Below are positions 1 to 6,867 of a stretch of 18,330 bases of DNA, one piece after another (position 1 is the stretch's first letter; every line of letters begins with the position of its first letter). The notes beneath the pieces were generated by a model. That model was not told the origin of the DNA, did no database searches, and worked only from the letters and a program-made list of their open reading frames with translations. Origin of the DNA: Burkholderia sp. Lineage in GTDB: Bacteria; Pseudomonadota; Gammaproteobacteria; Burkholderiales; Burkholderiaceae. Where the stretch lies: the NCBI RefSeq assembly GCF_018375725.1, contig NZ_JAHACR010000056.1, positions 1 to 18,330 of the forward strand, written 5' to 3'. Both the position numbers and the translations under genes were made by a program.

Positions 1-470
1 TGCACCGACACCGGCTTGCTCGCCTCGATGAACATGCGCGACTCGTCGAGGCCGACGCGGCGCACCGCTTCGCTCGGCGTGACGATCTGATCCATCGAGA
101 TCTTCTTCTTGTCGAGCGCCTCGAACACGAGGTACGCCGTCATCAGCTTCGTCAGCGACGCCGGCTCGATGCGCTCGTTCGCATTGCCCGACGCGAGGAC
201 GGTGTTGCTGGTCGCATCGACCAGCACCCACGAGCGTGCGTTCACGCCCGGCGGCGGCACGGCGCCCGGCATGAAGGTCGCGGGTGCGCCGGTCGCTTCG
301 GGCGCGGCGGCCAGCGCGGCCTTGGCCTTGGCGGCCGGCTTCGCCTCGGCAGCGACGATCGTCGACGCGAGTGCGACAGGCAGTATCACGCCGAGTGCGA
401 CGTTGCGCGCGGCGACGCTGAGGGCGGTGGAGGAAACGGCGGACTTGAGGCCTTCGGTGGACAAACGCAT
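1..470 (-). CDS. dacC: D-alanyl-D-alanine carboxypeptidase (PBP5/6, DacC type), N-terminal part, cut by window edge
   Basis: The enzyme removes the terminal D-Ala from peptidoglycan pentapeptides on the periplasmic side of the inner membrane. Reading left from ATG at 470, 156 codons are visible before the window ends. They show a basic then hydrophobic signal-like N-terminus (about residues 1-41), an Ala/Lys/Pro-rich linker (42-75), then the start of the peptidase S11 domain (WVLVD, residues 81-85). The S-x-x-K active-site motif is SLTK at 105-108 inside PASLTKLMTAY. The SxN and KTG motifs would lie beyond the edge, so activity cannot be judged. No strong Shine-Dalgarno precedes the ATG. A TATAAT sits about 250 bp upstream (719-724), implying a long leader containing the inverted repeat at 605-674. 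The family call is firm; dacC rather than another S11 paralogue is from memory. Confidence 0.9.
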   Translation of the reverse strand, partial: MRLSTEGLKSAVSSTALSVAARNVALGVILPVALASTIVAAEAKPAAKAKAALAAAPEATGAPATFMPGAVPPPGVNARSWVLVDATSNTVLASGNANERIEPASLTKLMTAYLVFEALDKKKISMDQIVTPSEAVRRVGLDESRMFIEASKPVSV

Positions 471-604
471 GATCGATTCAGGCTGGTGGCAGAAAGTGCG
501 ACGCGAAATGCGCACGGTTGAAGAACGGCAAGGCGGCGGGCGTTTCGGCCTGCGTTGGATACCAGGCGGTGCGAAACGCGCCGGTTGGACTCGTGCAGGC
601 GCAT

Positions 605-674
605 TCGGTTCGCCACGCGCTGCCGGCATCCGCGGCCGTGACGGCTCACGGCGTAGCGGCGCGTGGCGAACCGA
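605..674. repeat. Long inverted repeat with nested hairpin in the dacC leader
   Basis: The arm at 605-620 (TCGGTTCGCCACGCGC) is the exact reverse complement of 659-674, giving 16 perfect base pairs. Two more pairs (601-602 with 677-678) follow after a wobble and a mismatch. Inside lies a second perfect hairpin: GCCGTGA at 635-641 pairs with TCACGGC at 646-652 around a CGGC loop. No T-run follows on either strand, so it is not a standard terminator. It lies between the TATAAT at 719-724 and the dacC start, so it would be transcribed as part of the dacC leader. Confidence 0.85.
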
Positions 675-718
675 GCGCCGCACAGGCCCAGCCGGGCCGC
701 GGGCGACGCGAAACGGCC

Positions 719-726
719 ATTATACG
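719..726 (-). promoter_or_regulatory. Possible -10 element for dacC
   Basis: On the minus strand this reads CGTATAAT, with a perfect TATAAT hexamer (plus 719-724). It is the only consensus -10 upstream of dacC in this gap. No TTGACA-like -35 is found 16-18 bp upstream. If used, transcription would start near 712 and leave a leader of about 240 nt. Confidence 0.45.
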
Positions 727-832
727 TGGCTGCGGCGGGTGCTTTCGTGAAAAGGGGACGCGCCGCCATGCCGTGCGGCCGCGCAAATACGCGGCGGCGA
801 TGCGCGACGCATCGGCCGCCGGCGGCAGGCGC

Positions 833-1477
833 TTAGCGCCACGCGTCGATCACGACGCGCTTCAGCACATGCAGCTTGCGATGGAAGAAATGCTCCGCGC
901 CGGGAATCACGACGACCGGCAGTTCCTGCGGCCGCGCCCAGTCGTAGACCGAGGCGATCGGCACCGTGTCGTCGGTCTCGCCATGAATCACGAGCGTGTT
1001 CTCCGGCACGTCGGCGACCTGCCAGCGGCTCGCGGCCGTGCCGACGAAGACCATCCGCTCGATCGCCTCGCCCGCATCGCGCAGGCGCTTCGCGACGTGC
1101 GACAGCACGAAGGTGCCGAACGAGAAGCCGGCGAGCACGAGCGGCAGGTCCGCGTAGCCGGGCTGCGCGCGCATGTGCGCGAGCACCGCGAGCAGGTCGT
1201 CGGCCTCGCCCGTGCCATTGTCGTGCACGCCTTCCGTCTCGCCAACACCCCGGAAGTTCGAGCGGTACACGACATAATTGAGCTGGACGAGCGTGCGCGC
1301 GAGCGTCTGCGCGACCTTGTTGTCCATCGTCCCGCCGAACAACGGATGCGGATGGGCGACGAGCGCGATGCCGCGCGGCGCGGCGCTGCCGTCGCGCACC
1401 GCGTCGGGCAGGTCGACGGCGATCTCGATGCGGCCCGCCGGCCCGTCGATCAGGGATTTCTGCGTGTGGGCGTTCAT
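833..1477 (-). CDS. Small alpha/beta hydrolase (dienelactone-hydrolase-like, 214 aa)
   Basis: This is a probable cytoplasmic serine hydrolase of the alpha/beta fold; the substrate is unknown. Visible features are the strand-turn HPHPLFGG (residues 42-49, typical of this subgroup), a nucleophile elbow G-F-S-F-G with Ser119, acid candidates Asp169/Asp170 in GETDDTVP, and His196 in GAEHFFH. These form a complete apparent triad. The length is normal for this short cytosolic family, which is often annotated only as 'alpha/beta hydrolase' or 'CocE/NonD-like'. I chose ATG at 1477 because upstream sequence in the same frame is antisense-like and overlaps the ferredoxin gene. The ferredoxin stop is only 17 bp upstream, so the two are almost certainly cotranscribed. 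No signal peptide or membrane segment is visible. Confidence 0.88.
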   Translation of the reverse strand: MNAHTQKSLIDGPAGRIEIAVDLPDAVRDGSAAPRGIALVAHPHPLFGGTMDNKVAQTLARTLVQLNYVVYRSNFRGVGETEGVHDNGTGEADDLLAVLAHMRAQPGYADLPLVLAGFSFGTFVLSHVAKRLRDAGEAIERMVFVGTAASRWQVADVPENTLVIHGETDDTVPIASVYDWARPQELPVVVIPGAEHFFHRKLHVLKRVVIDAWR

Positions 1478-1494
1478 GCTTCGATTCCCGCCGC

Positions 1495-1812
1495 TCAGAT
1501 CTTCAGGCGCTCGACGACCTTGCCGTCGCGCAGGTGGGATTCGACGATCTCGTCGATGTCGGCCTTGTCGACATACGTGTACCAGACGGCTTCGGGATAG
1601 ACGACCATCACCGGTCCCGCCTCGCAGCGGTCGAGGCAGCCCGCCTTGTTGATGCGGACGTGGCCCGGCCCGGCGAGGCCGAGTTCCTTCACGCGCTTCT
1701 TCGCGTATTCCTGCATGGTCTGCGCATCGCATTGCGCGCAGCTCGGCCGCTCGGCGCCCGGATCGCGCTGGTTCAGACAGAAAAAGACGTGGTGCTTGTA
1801 GTAGGAATCCAT
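1495..1812 (-). CDS. Thioredoxin-fold [2Fe-2S] ferredoxin (105 aa)
   Basis: This is a soluble electron carrier of the thioredoxin-like [2Fe-2S] ferredoxin family. The cluster ligands are evident: Cys12 and Cys25 (spacing x12), then Cys59 and Cys63 (x3, in GCLDRCEAGP). This is the spacing known from the Aquifex aeolicus Fd family. A fifth cysteine, Cys28, lies in CAQC. The protein starts MDSYYKHHVFFC and is full length for the family. The ATG at 1812 has little Shine-Dalgarno, but longer frames upstream have no family similarity. A perfect TATAAT lies 63 bp upstream. It is the first gene of a two-gene unit with the alpha/beta hydrolase. Its redox partner is not evident here. Confidence 0.92.
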   Translation of the reverse strand: MDSYYKHHVFFCLNQRDPGAERPSCAQCDAQTMQEYAKKRVKELGLAGPGHVRINKAGCLDRCEAGPVMVVYPEAVWYTYVDKADIDEIVESHLRDGKVVERLKI

Positions 1813-1875
1813 GATCGGTGACGAGCGGCCCGGCTTCGATACCGGACCGTCGATGGCAGGTGGAGAGATCGGACG

Positions 1876-1883
1876 ATTATAGC
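1876..1883 (-). promoter_or_regulatory. -10 element upstream of the ferredoxin gene
   Basis: The minus strand reads GCTATAAT, containing a perfect TATAAT, 63 bp before the ferredoxin start. The hexamers 16-18 bp further upstream are GC-rich and do not resemble TTGACA. It lies in the 104-bp gap after the VanZ-like gene, so the ferredoxin-hydrolase pair can be expressed separately from the transporter operon. Confidence 0.5.
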
Positions 1884-1916
1884 GAGCGGTGCACGCGGCT
1901 GCCCGCCTCGCCCCCG

Positions 1917-3065
1917 TCACGGCTGCCGGGACGGCAGCCACGCGCGCTCGACGCGCAGCCCGAGCCAGATCAGCGCCGCGTAAGGCCAGATCCATGCAAG
2001 CCAGCGCGCGAGACTGTTGAAGTGCACATAGCGCCCCTGACGCCAGCCGGACAGCGTGAAATCGAAGAACGGATTGACCGGCAGCAGGTTCACGAGCGCG
2101 ACGCCCGCCAGCAGCGCGGCGGCGGCCAGCGCGGCCCGCCACGCGGCCGGCACGCGCAGCGCGACGAGCGCGGCCGCCAGGCCCAGCTCGATGCCGAGCC
2201 GCGCGCCGGGCGTCGCCCAGACCACGACGAGCCCGGTCGTCGATTGCAGAGCGGTCGCGCCGGCCTTCAGCACGAGGGTCGCAGCGACGAGCGCGATAAG
2301 GAGCCGCACACGCGGCGCGCGCGGCCGCATCGCGAGCGACGCGATCGCCAGCGCGGCAAACAGCATCAGCGCGCCGAGCGCGGCCTCCCATGCGGAATCG
2401 GACAGCCAGCCGTCGATGCGCTGCGGCCACGCCGTCACGTGCCATGCAGCCGGCAGCCAGGCAAGCAGCGTGTCCTGCATCGACGCGTCGGCCTGCTCCC
2501 ACAGCTCGGCCGGCCAGTCGCCGATGCCGAACAGGAACGGCGACGGAAACAGAATCGCGAACGGCCACAGTGCGGCGAGCAGCAGCGGCGTCGCGCCGTC
2601 CGGCTCAAACCACGCGAAGCGCAGCCGCCTGAGCGCGCCGCGATCGAGCAGCGCGCCCGCCGCCGGCGCGACGAACGCGGCCCCCAGCAGCGCGCCGAGT
2701 GCGTTCGCGGCGAGATCGAGATTCGATGCGATGCGCGTCGGCAGATAGGTCTGCAGCGCTTCCATCGACGCGGACAGCAGCGCGCCGAGCACCCCGGCGG
2801 CCAGCACCGCGGCGACGCCGCGCCAGCGTGGATACAGCGCCAGCACAGCGAGGCAGCCGAACGGCAGATAGCCGAGCACGTTGGTGACGACGTCGAACGC
2901 CGTGACATAGCGCGGCAGCGGCGCGAACAGATAGTCGAGCGGCCCGATGCCGAGCGCGAGCCAGCCTTCGAACGGATAAAGCGACGCGTAGACGATCAAT
3001 ACCGTGTACGCGGCGCAGGCCTGTCGCGCGAGCGTCGAGGCACGGGGTGGGCCGGACACGTTCAT
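1917..3065 (-). CDS. VanZ-like integral membrane protein (382 aa)
   Basis: This is a polytopic inner-membrane protein of unknown function. The N-terminal half has the VanZ-like signature: a helix with YASLYPFEGW, then TNVLGYLPFG, then S-A-S-M-E-A-L-Q-T-Y-L-P-T-R followed by S-N-L-D-L-A-A-N-A-L-G. This matches the family pattern E-x-x-Q-x-x-x-P-x-R-x-x-S-x-x-D-x-x-x-N. Several more hydrophobic helices follow to the C-terminus, making it about twice the length of minimal VanZ proteins. I chose the ATG at 3065 (MNVSGPP) because it follows the lipoprotein stop by 19 bp, whereas longer frames run back into that gene. The close spacing makes it the likely last gene of the MCE transporter operon. 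VanZ itself gives low-level teicoplanin resistance, but that role should not be transferred to this protein. Confidence 0.82.
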   Translation of the reverse strand: MNVSGPPRASTLARQACAAYTVLIVYASLYPFEGWLALGIGPLDYLFAPLPRYVTAFDVVTNVLGYLPFGCLAVLALYPRWRGVAAVLAAGVLGALLSASMEALQTYLPTRIASNLDLAANALGALLGAAFVAPAAGALLDRGALRRLRFAWFEPDGATPLLLAALWPFAILFPSPFLFGIGDWPAELWEQADASMQDTLLAWLPAAWHVTAWPQRIDGWLSDSAWEAALGALMLFAALAIASLAMRPRAPRVRLLIALVAATLVLKAGATALQSTTGLVVVWATPGARLGIELGLAAALVALRVPAAWRAALAAAALLAGVALVNLLPVNPFFDFTLSGWRQGRYVHFNSLARWLAWIWPYAALIWLGLRVERAWLPSRQP

Positions 3066-3084
3066 CGCGGGCGCGGCACGGGTG

Positions 3085-3717
3085 TCAGGGCGTGCCCGCG
3101 TAGGCCTGCATGCCGACCCACGCGGCAATCTGCCGGACGAGGTCGTCGCTCGCCATCGCGAGCGCGCGCGCGCCGCCCGCTGCGTCGGGCGTGCTCGACG
3201 GCGCGCGCGCGACGAACGTGCGCTGGCCGACCACCCTGCCGTCCTGCGTGAGCGTCGCGCGCGCGGTGACCGCACCATGGCTTTCCGCCTGACCGTCGAA
3301 CACCTGCTCGAATTCGCTCAGATCGATCCGCAGGGTCGGTGCGCGCACGCTGTCGGCGCCCTCGAGCACCGCACCGCGCGCCGACAGCGTGCTGCGCAGC
3401 CGTTGCGACAGCAATTGCGCCGGCGGCGCGATCCAGCGGCTGTCCCGATAGACGGCCATGCGCTGCGCGTCCGCATAGGCGAGGCGGTACACGAACTTGT
3501 CCGAATCGAGTGCATCGGGCGCCGCGACGTCGAGCACCTTCAGCGCGGGGCCGTTGCCCGCCGTGGCGACCGGCGCGGCCGGGCCGAGGTCGTAGCGGAT
3601 ATTCGACAGCACTGCGTCGTGGCTCGCGCAGCCGGCCGCAAGCGCGAGCGTCAATGCGGCGAATGCGGCGAATGCGGCCGCAGCGGGCCGCCGCACGCGG
3701 GCAAGGGTTCGGGGCAT
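3085..3717 (-). CDS. ABC-type transport auxiliary lipoprotein (PqiC-like, 210 aa)
   Basis: This is probably an outer-membrane lipoprotein partner of the MCE transporter encoded just upstream. The N-terminus is basic (RTLARVRRP), then an Ala/Phe/Leu-rich core, then ALAAGC with the putative lipidated Cys30. The lipobox is slightly loose, with Ala rather than Leu at -3. The mature part (YDLG, then LKVLDVAAPDALDS, then FVYRLAY, then RWIAPPAQLLSQRL) fits the ABC-transport auxiliary component family, whose members sit with MCE operons. Two starts are plausible: ATG 3717, used here, and ATG 3732 (adds MQETV). Each has an AGGA 6-7 nt upstream. The signal peptide is encoded partly by three 9-bp repeats (3653-3679). 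It lies 61 bp after the MCE gene, in the same operon. Confidence 0.83.
   Translation of the reverse strand: MPRTLARVRRPAAAAFAAFAALTLALAAGCASHDAVLSNIRYDLGPAAPVATAGNGPALKVLDVAAPDALDSDKFVYRLAYADAQRMAVYRDSRWIAPPAQLLSQRLRSTLSARGAVLEGADSVRAPTLRIDLSEFEQVFDGQAESHGAVTARATLTQDGRVVGQRTFVARAPSSTPDAAGGARALAMASDDLVRQIAAWVGMQAYAGTP
3653..3679. repeat. Three tandem 9-bp units inside the lipoprotein signal peptide
   Basis: AATGCGGCG occurs at 3653-3661 and 3662-3670, and with one changed last base at 3671-3679. On the coding (minus) strand each unit encodes three residues of the Ala-Ala-Phe type in the hydrophobic core of the lipoprotein signal peptide. A change in copy number would keep the frame and lengthen or shorten the core by three residues. 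Confidence 0.8.
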
Positions 3718-3778
3718 GACGGTTTCCTGCATGTTGATTCCTGAAACGATTCGATAACCGGCGGATGTCCGGATCTGC

Positions 3779-4705
3779 TCAATGGCCGGCCTCGCCCGGC
3801 CAGACGAAACCGGGCTCGCCCGGCCCCGGCGCGGCGCCCGGCGCACCGAACAGCAGGCTGCTCGGATTGCGGCCGAACTCGCCCGCGACGTCCTTCAATT
3901 GACGTGACGCATCGCCGACGCTCGACGCGAGCGCGTTGAAGCGCGGCAGCGTGTCGTACTGGACGCGCGCGTTCAGTTCGTTCAGGGCGACGCCCATCCG
4001 GTCGGCCGCCGCGCCGGCCTTGTTCAGGTTCGCGACGACCGGGCCGTCCGGCTGCAGCAGCGCATTCGCGGACGACATCGTGCGCCCCACTTCGTGCAGC
4101 GTGCCGGGCATCGCCGCGACCGCCGGGCCGAGGTCCTTAGACAGCGTCGCGACGCCGTCGGCCGCGTGCTGCAGGCTTTCCGCCGTCGCGCGCAACTGCT
4201 CGCGCATCTCCGGCGACATCAGCTCGTTCGCGCTCTTCGCGGCCAGCTCGAGCTGCTTGAGCAGCACGTCGCCGCGCGTCTGGATCTGGTCGAACAGGCT
4301 CGGGTGCATCGGGATCTGCGCGACCGCCTTCGGCGACGACGGCAGCGGCGCCAGGTCGCGGCCCGTGTCGTCGAGCTGCACGAACGCGAGGCCCGTGACG
4401 CCCTGGAAGCCGAGGCTGCCGAACGTGGACTGCGTGATCGGCGCGGTCCGGTCGACCTGGATGCGGATCACGATCTGGCCCGGATGCGAGCGATCGAACG
4501 CGATCGACTGCACCTTGCCGACGTCGAGCCCGCGATAGCGCACCGCCGCGTCCGGGTAGAGGCCGGTGACGTTGGTGCGCGCGATCAGGTCGTACGGGAT
4601 CCGCACGGTGCGGTCGACGTTGAACCAGAACACGGTGGCCGCGATCGCCAGCGTCAGCGCAATCGTGAACAGGCCGGCCCAGAACGCATGTGATTTGTTT
4701 TCCAT
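3779..4705 (-). CDS. MCE (MlaD-type) substrate-binding protein of lipid ABC transporter (308 aa)
   Basis: This is the periplasmic lipid-binding subunit of an MCE transporter, anchored in the inner membrane by one N-terminal helix. The sequence shows MENKSHAFWAGLF, a membrane segment at about residues 8-30, then a single MCE domain at about 38-116 (PYDLIARTNVTGLYPDAAVRYRG read in part, with GLDVGKV and GVTGLAFVQL). After that comes a long helical, low-aromatic region (about 135-270) and a Gly/Pro-rich tail. One MCE domain with a helical tail fits MlaD/LetB-like architecture of the short kind. A good Shine-Dalgarno, AAGGA, lies 9 nt before ATG 4705. The ATPase gene ends 25 bp upstream. It is not the canonical mlaD of an mlaFEDCB cluster, since no mlaC is present, so no symbol is given. 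Confidence 0.92.
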   Translation of the reverse strand: MENKSHAFWAGLFTIALTLAIAATVFWFNVDRTVRIPYDLIARTNVTGLYPDAAVRYRGLDVGKVQSIAFDRSHPGQIVIRIQVDRTAPITQSTFGSLGFQGVTGLAFVQLDDTGRDLAPLPSSPKAVAQIPMHPSLFDQIQTRGDVLLKQLELAAKSANELMSPEMREQLRATAESLQHAADGVATLSKDLGPAVAAMPGTLHEVGRTMSSANALLQPDGPVVANLNKAGAAADRMGVALNELNARVQYDTLPRFNALASSVGDASRQLKDVAGEFGRNPSSLLFGAPGAAPGPGEPGFVWPGEAGH

Positions 4706-4730
4706 TCGCGGGTTCCTTCGTACTGTCCTG

Positions 4731-5600
4731 CTACAGCTCGACGCTCAGCGGCGCCGGTTCGAGGGCCGCCTTCGGCAGCTTCGCGCGCCGCTCGGGCGGC
4801 AGTGCCTGCAGCGCGCGGCGGCCGCGCAGCCCCAGAAAATATTCGCGGATAAACGGATGGTCGACGTTCGCCGCTTCCTCGACCGGCGCGGCGACGAGCA
4901 CCTTGCGGTCGGCCAGCACCGCGACGCGCGTCGACAGCGCCACCATCGTGTCGAGATCGTGCGTCACCATCACGACCGTCAGTCCGAGCGTACGGTGCAG
5001 CGTCGCGATCAGCTCGACGAATTCGTCGGAGGCTTCCGGGTCGAGCCCCGCCGTCGGCTCGTCGAGGAACAGCAGTTCCGGCTCGAGCGCGATCGCGCGC
5101 GCGATCCCGACCCGCTTGACCATCCCGCCCGACAGCGCGGCGGGCATCTTCGACGCATGCTTGCACGGCAGCCCGACCATTTCGAGCTTGAGCATCACGA
5201 TGTCGTGCAGCAGATCGTCCGGCACACGGCCGAGCTCGCGCAACGGCTGCGCGACGTTGTCGAATACCGTCATCGACGAGAACAGCGCACCCTGCTGGAA
5301 GAGCATCCCGGAGCGGGTGCGCATCGTCCGCGCGGTCGCGGGATCGATCTTCGACGTGTCCTCGCCGAACACCTTGATCGTGCCGGATGTCGGCCGCTCG
5401 AGGCCGAGGATCTGCCGCACGAGCGTCGTCTTGCCCGAGCCCGAGCCGCCGACGATGGACACGATCTCGCCGCGCCGCACATCGAAGTCCAGATGTTCGT
5501 GCACGATGTTGCGCCCGTAGCGCTTCGTCAGGTCGCGCACCTCGATCACGGGTTCTTCGGCCGTCGCGGCACCGGCCGATATTGCGTTCGACGGCATCAT
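4731..5600 (-). CDS. MlaF-like ABC transporter ATP-binding protein (289 aa)
   Basis: This is the cytoplasmic ATPase of the MCE-type phospholipid transporter. All ABC motifs are present: Walker A GGSGSGKTT (about residues 51-59), Q-loop LFQQGALFSSMTV, signature LSGGMVKRVGIARAI, Walker B ELLFLDEPTAGLDP, and H-loop VMVTHDLDT. The QQGALF and LSGGMVKR forms are typical of the MlaF branch rather than general importers. The C-terminus carries an extra tail of about 40 residues (HPFIREYFLGLRGRRALQ onward). The start is ATG 5600, whose ATGA overlaps the permease TGA at 5597-5599. This 4-bp overlap indicates translational coupling. A second ATG follows directly at 5597. Confidence 0.95.
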   Translation of the reverse strand: MMPSNAISAGAATAEEPVIEVRDLTKRYGRNIVHEHLDFDVRRGEIVSIVGGSGSGKTTLVRQILGLERPTSGTIKVFGEDTSKIDPATARTMRTRSGMLFQQGALFSSMTVFDNVAQPLRELGRVPDDLLHDIVMLKLEMVGLPCKHASKMPAALSGGMVKRVGIARAIALEPELLFLDEPTAGLDPEASDEFVELIATLHRTLGLTVVMVTHDLDTMVALSTRVAVLADRKVLVAAPVEEAANVDHPFIREYFLGLRGRRALQALPPERRAKLPKAALEPAPLSVEL

Positions 5601-6721
5601 CCGAGCCCCACGTTCTGAAACAGGATCGCGAACACGGCGTCGGCGAGGATCACGACCGTGATCGACGTCACGACCGACGTCGTCGTGCCTTCGCCGAGGC
5701 TCTGCGAATTCGCCTTGATCCGGAAACCGAAATGGCAGGCGACGAGCGCGATCAGCATGCCGAACACCACGCCCTTGCCGAGCCCGATGTACAGGTTCGC
5801 GATCGGCACCACGCCGGGCAGCGAGCGCACGAAATAGTTGAAGTCGATGCCGAGCACGAACTTCGCCGCCAGCGCACCGCCCGACAGCGCGATGACGTTG
5901 GTCCACATCACCAGCAGCGGCATCGCGATGCCGAGTGCCAGCACGCGCGGCAGGACGAGCCGCAGGCCGTGCGGGATCCCCATCACGCGCATCGCGTCGA
6001 GTTCTTCCGTCACGCGCATCACGCCGATCTGCGCGGTGATCGCCGAGCCGGAGCGCCCGGCGACGAGGATCGCCGACAGCACCGGCCCGAGCTCGCGGAT
6101 CACCGACAAGCCCAGGATGTTCACGATATATCGGTTCGCGCCGAACATCTGCAATTGCTGCGCGGACAGATAGCTGAGCACGATGCCGATCAGGAACGCG
6201 ACCAGCGCGGTGATCGGCAACGCCTGCGCGCCCGAACTGTAGACGTTCGCGGACGTCTCCGTCCACGGCATCGTCCGCGGCCGGCGCAGCACCGACAGCG
6301 CATCGAGGACCACGCCGCCTAACATCCCGATCCCGCCTCGCATGTGCTCGGCGAACGTGAAGATCGCGCGGCCGAGACGCGTGACGGGATCGAAGGTCAC
6401 GATGCGCTCGGGCGCCTCGCGCTGGGTGTCGAGCCGCTCGATGCGCTCGAAGATCGTGCGTTGGGTGTCGGTAAGCGCGACGCCCTCCGGCAGCTTGCGG
6501 CCCCATACGCGCCAGAGCGCCTGCCCGCCTACGTGGTCGAGCCGCTCGATGCCGGACAGGTCCCATTCCCGCACACGGGGTGTCGCGAGGCCCGCGACGC
6601 GGCGCGCCACGACGCCGCGATCGCGCGCCAGCGCGAGCGCGGTCCATTGGCCGTACAGACGCACGGTCTGGCCCTGGCTGCCGGCATCGACCGACAGACC
6701 CGGAGGAGTCTCGAAATCCAA
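5597..6721 (-). CDS. MlaE-like permease with N-terminal STAS-like domain (374 aa, TTG start)
   Basis: This is the inner-membrane permease of the MCE lipid transporter. The C-terminal two thirds (from about residue 115) is an MlaE/YrbE domain: RGGIGMLGGVVLDAL, several hydrophobic helices, VIRELGPVLSAILVAGRSGSAI and the coupling-region MRVTEELDAMRVMGI. The N-terminal part (about residues 15-90) resembles a STAS/MlaB module (VRLYGQWTALAL, then EWDLSGIERLDHVGGQAL). The usual separate MlaB subunit therefore seems fused here. I chose TTG at 6721 (DFETPPGLSVDAG). The ATG at 6808 lies upstream of the likely -10 (6754-6761), and its extra 29 residues look non-coding. No clear Shine-Dalgarno precedes the TTG. 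It is the first gene of the operon, divergent from birA. Confidence 0.88.
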   Translation of the reverse strand: MDFETPPGLSVDAGSQGQTVRLYGQWTALALARDRGVVARRVAGLATPRVREWDLSGIERLDHVGGQALWRVWGRKLPEGVALTDTQRTIFERIERLDTQREAPERIVTFDPVTRLGRAIFTFAEHMRGGIGMLGGVVLDALSVLRRPRTMPWTETSANVYSSGAQALPITALVAFLIGIVLSYLSAQQLQMFGANRYIVNILGLSVIRELGPVLSAILVAGRSGSAITAQIGVMRVTEELDAMRVMGIPHGLRLVLPRVLALGIAMPLLVMWTNVIALSGGALAAKFVLGIDFNYFVRSLPGVVPIANLYIGLGKGVVFGMLIALVACHFGFRIKANSQSLGEGTTTSVVTSITVVILADAVFAILFQNVGLG

Positions 6722-6753
6722 GGCGGCTTGTATGCAAAAGGATGACAGCGGCC

Positions 6754-6761
6754 ATTGTAGC
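6754..6761 (-). promoter_or_regulatory. -10 element of the MCE transporter operon
   Basis: The minus strand reads GCTACAAT, 32 bp before the chosen TTG start of the permease. It lies downstream of the alternative ATG at 6808, so it supports the shorter protein. No TTGACA-like -35 is obvious. The mirror-image element for birA lies about 100 bp away on the other strand. Confidence 0.5.
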
Positions 6762-6852
6762 GAACCGCCCCGAGACGCGACGTGAGGATTTCCGTCCGGT
6801 GGCCGCAACCCGCGAAGCGGCCATCTCCCGAGCGCTGCCTCGGCACCCTGTC

Positions 6853-6860
6853 GCTACAAT
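6853..6860 (+). promoter_or_regulatory. -10 element of birA
   Basis: GCTACAAT ends only 7 bp before the birA ATG at 6868. With the usual 6-8 nt between -10 and the start point, transcription would begin at or next to the A of the ATG, predicting a leaderless or nearly leaderless mRNA. No clear -35 is visible. Confidence 0.45.
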
Positions 6861-6867
6861 AGGCAGC

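Larger units (their letters stand above)
471..832. other. 362-bp intergenic region, dacC leader; no gene supported
   Basis: This gap lies between the dacC start and the end of the alpha/beta hydrolase gene. ORFs crossing it on both strands lack any recognisable domain and look like GC-rich chance frames. It holds a perfect TATAAT on the minus strand (719-724) and a long inverted repeat (605-674). It also holds a short hairpin just downstream of the hydrolase gene (GCCGCG 778-783 with CGCGGC 790-795, no T-run). It is most simply read as the 5' untranslated leader of dacC. Confidence 0.6.

Noticed and set aside
1..470. dacC as a truncated pseudogene
   Set aside because: The frame is open to the window edge with normal motifs; truncation is due to the window limit.
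518..1600. A 360-codon plus-strand open frame across the dacC leader and the hydrolase gene
   Set aside because: It is antisense to the well-supported hydrolase, has no domain, and includes the 605-674 inverted repeat.
1818..3251. A 477-codon plus-strand open frame opposite the VanZ-like gene
   Set aside because: It is Arg/Gln/Pro-rich, shows no family similarity, and lies wholly antisense to a gene with clear membrane helices and VanZ motifs. High GC commonly creates such frames.
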